The translations under genes were made by a program, and so were the position numbers. Shown here one piece after another: positions 57,895 to 64,000 of a stretch of DNA of 64,000 nt (its first letter is position 1; every line of letters begins with the position of its first letter). Source of the stretch: Pascua guehoae (lineage: Eukaryota; Basidiomycota; Tremellomycetes; Trichosporonales; Trichosporonaceae); contig BCJX01000013.1 of assembly GCA_001600415.1 (NCBI GenBank), positions 384,753 through 448,752 on the forward strand, read 5' to 3'. The notes under the pieces were generated by a model. That model searched no databases. It worked only from the letters and a program-made list of their open reading frames with translations, and was not told the DNA's origin.

Positions 57895-60307
57895 AGGATG
57901 GGTTAACATAGAGACAGACGGAATGATTCTGGTATCTGGTATCATTAGACATGTATGGTTTGGTTTTATGTCCACGGTGGTTGTCGGTGGTTGTCCGCGG
58001 TGTTGTCCGCAGTTGTTGTCCACTGTGGGGTCAGTTGGTCGACTGGCTAGATGTGCTGCCGGCTTTACCTGCGTGTAGGCCTCCCCACAGCCCACAGGAG
58101 ACACTGTTGTGGTCTAACCTGGCAAGATATCAGAGTACATGTTCAATCCGTAGAGGCTCCCATGTTGGAGCTTATGAACCCGGGGATACCGCTCAACAAG
58201 CCCAGTACCATACAGTGCACACTTGTATCAACAACGCACTTATCTCTTCTCAGTTGTGCAGCCACGCTTGACGACGAGCCACGGCATCCCGACTCGTGCC
58301 CGGCGAGGCAGCCTGAGGGACACTCGGCCGGCTCACTCTGAACACGTGTCTACGGTAGAGGACCATGGACCAGAGGGCCAGAGGGTCAACGTTGTCACGT
58401 AAGCGTCCACGCTTGTCCTGGGAGCACACAGCCGCTCAACGGAAGCATGTGTGCCCGAGGGGTGCTAGTTGAAGCCAAAGCCACCACTTGGTCATTTACA
58501 ATCACACAAGCGGGACAGTTCGGTGAGCCCATGGCAGTCTTGCCTCCGACTTGTACTCTCCACGCACGCTTTCATTCTGGGCCCACGTTTGTGGAGACCC
58601 AACGCCCAGGAGCGCCATTCGCTTTGATCCAGGTTGACACTCAAGACCTCCCAACACGACCGGTTGCGAGGAGACTGGGCTCGCCGGTGAATCCCCCGCG
58701 GCCCCGACGATTCTGTGGCTTGTGCCTCCCGCCGACGCAGTTCGAGCCCCGCATCTCTACGGCGTTGAAACGACCGGTCGACAGCTCTCAGGTGGGGACG
58801 GAGTGAGGCTGCACCTTGAGCTGCACCTGTTGAGCGGGGACACTCTGCAAATCCGATGGGACCAGTGGCAAGCCACGCCGTGCAGGGTAACGTAACGTCT
58901 TCTGCCATGCCATGTCCACCATGCACAAGGACTCCAGCTTCGAGACAAGGAGATGGCAGTTCCGTACGAGACCCTGCGTGCGAGCTCAACGGCAGTCGCA
59001 ACTTTCCGTCCGCACCTGCACCCACACACCGTCAGTCTGAGCCTGCACGGCATCCTATCGACCCGCCACATTGATTCCTTGGCGTGTGTCGTACGCATCA
59101 GGCCACAACTTTGGGAGCCACGCCATCCGACATGGGCCTGCCCCGCGTTGCTGGCGCAGTGTCCACTTGAGCCCGAGCATGACGCCAGAGTCAGGATGAG
59201 CACGCCAAGCGTCGTGATTCTCATCTGCAGCCTGGTTCGGATAAGCTATCACCCCCACCCCCACCCCACCCCACTGCCCAGATAGGCCCAAGGGCTGTCA
59301 GGCGGGCCATGTGCTATCGCTGCCACAGACCCGCCGTCTCGTACTCTTTGGCGCCAATCTCCAGTCTTCTAGTCTGGTCTTCTGGTCCAGTCTCCAGCAC
59401 ACATATGTCGATAACGGACCCAAAAGAGGTCCACTTGGGCATTGTGGCGCGGGATGGAATGCGCGGATGGCTCTGGCCATGGCCCTTGACTCACTCGTCT
59501 GTCTCAGCGCTGGCTAGGCATTGATCCAGGCCGCTCTGTCTGAATGCAGAGGACTGTGTACGTCCTGCCACTTTGCGCACTTGCACTTTGTGGATTTTAC
59601 CCCCCGTCTTGTGCTCTGTGACTGGCTGCTACTTTACCCCACTCTGCACTGTACTCTGTGCCTAGGTGCTACGCATCTGTGCTGCGCATTGCAATGTTGC
59701 ATTATTTTGGTATCAGGACACGTCTGCTCGTCGTCCCCGATGAGGGGTCTAGAAATCTCGACGCTCGGATGAGAATAGCGCGTTTGAGGGATGCAAAAAG
59801 GGGAGCTATTCTAAACGCGACATGCCAGCCCTGCAGGACACAGGACACCATCTCCCTTCGTGCTGGAACAACCAAAACGCACACCAGCCACACACACGCA
59901 GGCCGAGCCGCACTCCTGTACTACACTGCTGCCCACGTCCACGTCCTTGGCGTCAATGTCATACATGTCTCTACCTACAGGTAACTGTCCATGGGGCCGT
60001 GTTCGGCGCGTGTTATGTACGTGTACTATGGGATTGTGATACTTAGTCTATTGTTCACATGAATGCGGTGCGGGGTTGGGCACGGCGATGCGCCCCGCGT
60101 GTCCGTGTGCGGATGGGAAGGGGATGGGGATGCGAGAATGCGACGGCAGTGGGTGCGACGGCAGCGGGTGAGGCCTGGGAGAGCTTTCCCGAGAGGCGCC
60201 GAGAGAGGGTAGCCAGAGGCGGCGACTTGGAGCGGTCCGGCGGTGATACGGTGCGTTGTTTTAAAAGACGACTTGGAGAACCGTCCGGAGGTGGTGCCTG
60301 CCTTGTT
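57895..60307. other. 2.4-kb convergent region between PRMT3 and the CPL1-like gene
   Basis: Open frames reach at most 177 codons and carry no motif. CCCCA repeats occur at 59252-59276 and a short C-rich run at 59599-59606. The end (60215-60307) holds the triplicated 3' repeat described separately. Confidence 0.45.
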
Positions 60308-60325
60308 TTAAAAGACGACTTGGGA
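60210..60325. repeat. About 48-bp tandem repeat at the 3' end of the CPL1-like gene
   Basis: The phrase 'gacttggag(c/a)(g/a)(g/c)tccgg(c/a)ggtg' appears twice (60223 and 60270), and 'ttgttttaaaagacgacttgg' twice (60254-60274 and 60302-60322). Together they form two to three units of about 48 bp that cover the stop codon and the 3' flank. Confidence 0.75.
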
Positions 60326-61049
60326 CGAGGCATCGCTTGGGCGGAGGCACTCTTTGCCGTCTGGAGAGACGACAAAGCCGTCCTTGCATGAAAAGACGGT
60401 GCACGCGCCCCGTTCGCAGCCGGTGACACGGGTATTGGGGATGGTTGAGCAGTCCTGACTGGGAGAGGGTCAGTGGGGGAGGATTCTTTACGACGGGACA
60501 CGGAGGCACGGAACAGGACTGCGCTTATCAAAGAAGAGTTCGAAAACCTCCGAGAACAAGGCGCGCTCCGTGCTCGTCACGTCAAACGACTCACCCCTTG
60601 CCGAGTGCGAGGCAGCCGCCACACTGGTTGAGCTCGGTGTCGAGCTCGATGCACTCAAAGCCGATACGGAACCAGTCTGCGAGCGAGTCGAGCTGGGTTT
60701 CGAGCGCCGACGCCGCCTCGGGGGATACGGGGGGTCCGCCCTCTTCGTGAACGGGGCAGGCGACCGCGTTATCGGGGCAGAGGAAGGACGAGTACTCGCG
60801 CTTCTTCTTGGGGACGACGGGCTTTTTGGAGCGCTTGCGCATACCCATGCGTCGGGACGCCTGCGGGGCGCGCGGCTGGAGCTTGGAGGGCGCCTCGACG
60901 GCGCGCTTGGCCACAGTTGCTGCGCCTGCCCCTCCCGCTGCGGGGGCTCCGGCTCCGCCGCCGACGTGGGGCGCGGCGAGCGCGAGCAGCGGCGACGCAA
61001 GGAGGAAGAGGGCGATCAGGCGCATAATGGTCGAGGGAAGACGCGCCAT
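60308..61049 (-). CDS. CPL1: CPL1-like secreted cysteine-rich protein
   Basis: Two exons (60595-61049 and 60308-60458) join in phase to 201 residues. Translation may start at 61049 or at the second ATG (61025), which begins a clean signal peptide (MRLIALFLLASPLLALAAP). An Ala/Gly-rich segment and a basic cluster with dibasic sites (MRKRSKK, KKKRE; possible Kex2 cleavage) follow. The C-terminal domain has ten cysteines: FLCPDNAVACPV, FECIELDTELNQCGGCLALGKG, then across the intron QDCSTIP, GCERGACTVFSC and GKEC. This is the pattern of the Cpl1-like domain known from Cryptococcus, where CPL1 is a secreted protein that acts on host macrophages. Whether this protein has any such role is unknown. 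The splice acceptor CCCAG at 60459-60463 was chosen because it alone keeps the family pattern GQDC. Confidence 0.82.
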
Positions 61050-64000
61050 GGTCGGTGTCGGCTTTTGGGAGAGGATTGGGGGGATGGAGCAAAGAGATAG
61101 GTTGTCAGACGCGTTTGCTCGAGGTTTGTATCAGCGCAAAACGACGTCGTTGCGCGCGCCGTGGTCGCAAAAAGGGCTGCTGGGGAGATTATGGAACCGA
61201 GAGACGAGACGTGGGAAGGGCCCGCTTGTAGTCGAGCTTGTGGCTGGTGCGAGTCTGTGCGCGTGGGCTAAACGTGTACGCAGTGACGACGGTCGAGAGT
61301 GCGCGTCGGGGCTCGTGTGTAGCCTGCAAACAGGGGACGAGGGTATGAGGGACGATTAAAAAAAAAAAAGGAAAGTGCCGGAGACGGAGTCGGAAGCGAG
61401 AGCGATGGCGAGGACGAAGACGAACGAGGAGGATGGGTGAGAAGATGAGGACGGATGAGAGAGAGTTGACAGTAGACTAGAAGGTGAAGAGCAATTGCAT
61501 GTGTGGGCACCACCTCGTCTTGCATCCTTGCTGCTTGGTTGCATGTCAGCCAGCCTGCCTGAGCGAGGCGTTGAGGGTAAGTTGGGGGTGTTGAGGGTGG
61601 TTGAGGGTGAGGACGCTAGACATTGAGACAGGGTCAAGAGGCAAACTTGATAGCACAGTCTTGGTTTTAGTTTTGTGCCACGCTCCACCCTACGCGCGCC
61701 ACTCTGCGCCACAGGGACAAAACATCAACCCACAATCAGGAACCGAATCCGGACTAGAACCGTACAGCATAGCACGCCGTCCATGTCCGCCCATGTCGCT
61801 GGGCATTTCTGGATGAATTCAGAATGGGGACGCGGTTTACAAAGTTTGACAAGTGTCGACGTATAAAATTGCATCCTGGACATCAAATGCCCCGTGCCTG
61901 AGACTTGGATCAGGGCGGGTGTTGTGGCGTTTCCTCTCCTTTCCCTGGGCAAAGGGCCACCCTGATTGCCCCCGGTGCTCTTGTGAGACTGCCGCCGGCG
62001 CCTGAAGCGCCAAAACGCCGCAAATATTTGTCAGGAATGCGCCGAGCACAGCTAGCCCCGTATGCCACGGCCACCACTGACGTCTTCGCTGCCCCGATGG
62101 CGTCTTGTCTAGCGTGTCCTTTTGTGGCAACCGACTGTGAACCAAAGAAAAAAAAGTCCGACATCCAGACCCTCTGCCCCCATTCACTCGCTCTCGCTCT
62201 ACTGTATTCACACGCTGCACCACAGGCACCAGCACCATACACACGCCCTCGCGCGTGCAAGCGACAACTCGGTGCATGCCGCTACATTGCGGCCCACCGG
62301 GTTTGCCGACCGACGCCACGCCGTAGCACCAAAAATGGTTCAGCCCCCGCCGGACGCGACCGGCGCGGCAGGCGCGGCAGGTGCGCCAGGGTGCCCACAC
62401 CGAGCGGTGAGGCGGCCAGGCGGCCAGGCGACGAGGCGGCGCCTGGTGTTGCGGGGGCGAGTGTGTGTGTTAGGTTTGGCCTCGTCGGCCATGTCTCGTG
62501 TCCTAGCGTCGACCGTCCGGCCACCTTGGCTGATGTCAACAAGCCCCCTCTGCCCATCCTAACGGCTAGCTGCCTGTTTGGCAGCATGCTGACACAGATT
62601 GTCAGGTGTGGGGGGGTGAGGTCACTGCGGAGGTTGCTGCGGAGGTTTTATGATGGTACATGCAGTCACGCGGTTGCGGCGGCACTGACTTGCTGACGCC
62701 GTGGAAATCGGCTGGTCCGAGCGTCGGCGGCGTGTGCATGCATGTGTTTGTACGTCTGTGCTGCAACGAGCAACGGGCGTGTAAAGGCCACCTCCTTCAT
62801 TCCCTCCCCCCCTATCTCTGGCTCGATTCAGACCGCGCCGCCCCGCGCGGCAGCATACCGGCCCAGGCCCCTGCGGGCCCCCCCCCCCCCCCCGAAGACG
62901 TCAACGTGGACAAGAGGCGAGCAGCGAAACGACTCCGCACCCCGAAACGCATACCGCTGGCCTGGAATTCGTCAAAGTTTTTCACGTCGACATGTACGAG
63001 AAACAAACGCTCTTGGGCAAGCACATGGCAACCTTGTCAGAAGCATCGTCGTACGCTCACGTAACGAAGACAGGTTTGCATCAGGCCAGGCTGCACAGGT
63101 GTGACTAAGACATACCCAACGCCACCTAACGCCTGTCCGGCAGTATGCTTTGAGGCCCGTGATCGAAAACGAGGACCTTTGTGGTACACCCCCCGTGCCT
63201 TATCCAGGATTACGGAGACGCAATCGACTGGGGGCAGAAGAGAGGACTGTCCGCACAACGGCTGCCTACAGGCTGCAGGGTGAGGGTCATCCTGAATCCA
63301 AAGCTTGTCCACTAGCTTGGCATGGTGGGACTCTTTTTGTTCTGATCCCTGTACTTAAGATGGCTAGTGCTAGGAGCGCTTCGAAAAGCCCCGATGGTAC
63401 AGAATTTCGAGCATGCATGCAGGCTGCGCTATCGATCACCGTCGGTGTTCCGTGTTGATACCAGCTGCTCTCTGTTCTCACACTCGGCTCAAGCGTGTTA
63501 GTGACTGTAGGCTTTCGACCTGGGCCAGCACACGCGTTTAGGAGTCGGGATGAGCACAAGCTACTATCGACGAGTCAAAGTCGTTGGCAACCACCACGGC
63601 GACTGTGGAACAATCGCAGAAGCATAAACACACCAAGCGTGACTCTTGCGGCACATTTGACGAAGCGCCTGGATGGATGACGAGAGAAATCGCCCCAGAA
63701 ACATGCCCAGGCACGCTCCCAGTATCCCAACCAGCCAACCCAACTGCTTCCAGCACCTTGGCGTGACTGCATAACGTACACAGAACAATGCTGCCGTTCA
63801 TGCTTCTTCAGGGGTCTGCAGACACGGAACAAGGCGACCTTCCGAAAGCAGTTTTATTCTAATCTAGAACCGTGCGTTGATCAATGATGTTTGTCGCCAG
63901 GCAATGTAGCATGAAGGTGCCGATCGGAGGCGACTACCTCCACGCCCTGCACGGCTGCCGTGCCATCGACCACTGTGCAGCCACCACTCTGCAGCCCACA
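61050..64000. other. Terminal 2.95-kb region without a recognisable gene
   Basis: The first ~300 bp are the CPL1-like promoter. An A11 run (61361-61371) and a C14 run (62880-62893) are present. The frame at 61356-61712 (minus) is Ser/Leu-rich and unsupported. 'ggcaggcgcggcaggtgcgcc' units (62370-62390) form a short repeat. No tRNA or rRNA signature was found to the end. Confidence 0.45.

Noticed and set aside
58740..58760. 'agttcgagcccc' resembling a Pol III B box
   Set aside because: No matching A box or cloverleaf upstream at the required spacing.

Overview
The window is nuclear DNA of a fungus, most likely a basidiomycete yeast of the Tremellomycetes; a Trichosporonales-like species is my inference, not a proven placement. 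Genes carry many short GT-AG introns (often 32-95 nt, with CTAAC/CTGAC branch-like motifs just before the acceptor). The coding GC is high. A secreted CPL1-like protein, a family typical of tremellomycetes, is present. There are no bacterial operons, ribosome binding sites, CRISPR arrays or prophages. A 101-base run of N (41614-41714) is an assembly gap inside an intron.

Layout. 1-3542: two same-strand copies of a copia-type (UBN2-like) Gag-related gene with no pol. 4100-10228: an O6-alkylguanine DNA alkyltransferase, an extended SDR/epimerase reductase and the La RNA chaperone, all on minus. 10229-16000: a kelch-repeat single-pass membrane protein and an MFS transporter, both on plus. 16465-26758: the splicing helicase PRP16/DHX38 (minus), diverging from a THADA/Trm732 protein (plus), then the ER membrane complex subunit EMC6. 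27211-27706: two tandem intron-containing tRNA-Glu(CUC) genes. 29105-37724: an AAAP amino-acid transporter and an isocitrate-lyase/PEP-mutase family enzyme (both minus), separated by about 4 kb without a recognisable gene. 37725-40166: a sugar porter with an apparent frameshift and three enlarged introns.

41125-51808: a cluster of three diverged paralogues sharing a roughly 75-residue domain I cannot name. All carry PPxY motifs, and the longest also has two UIM-like motifs and a VWA domain with an intact MIDAS. A tRNA-Gly(GCC) lies inside the cluster. This is the most novel-looking part of the window. 52305-57894: an RRG7-like (DUF2034) nuclease-fold protein, the DNA primase small subunit, and a PRMT3-type arginine methyltransferase that has lost its zinc finger. 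60308-61049: the CPL1-like secreted cysteine-rich protein. The rest is intergenic and rich in micro- and minisatellites.

Most genes are unrelated housekeeping functions (DNA repair and replication, splicing, tRNA maturation, membrane protein insertion, transport). Two head-to-head pairs (PRP16/THADA and primase/PRMT3) share short intergenic promoters. Exon boundaries were inferred from consensus splice sites, reading-frame phase and remembered family patterns; nothing was aligned by software.
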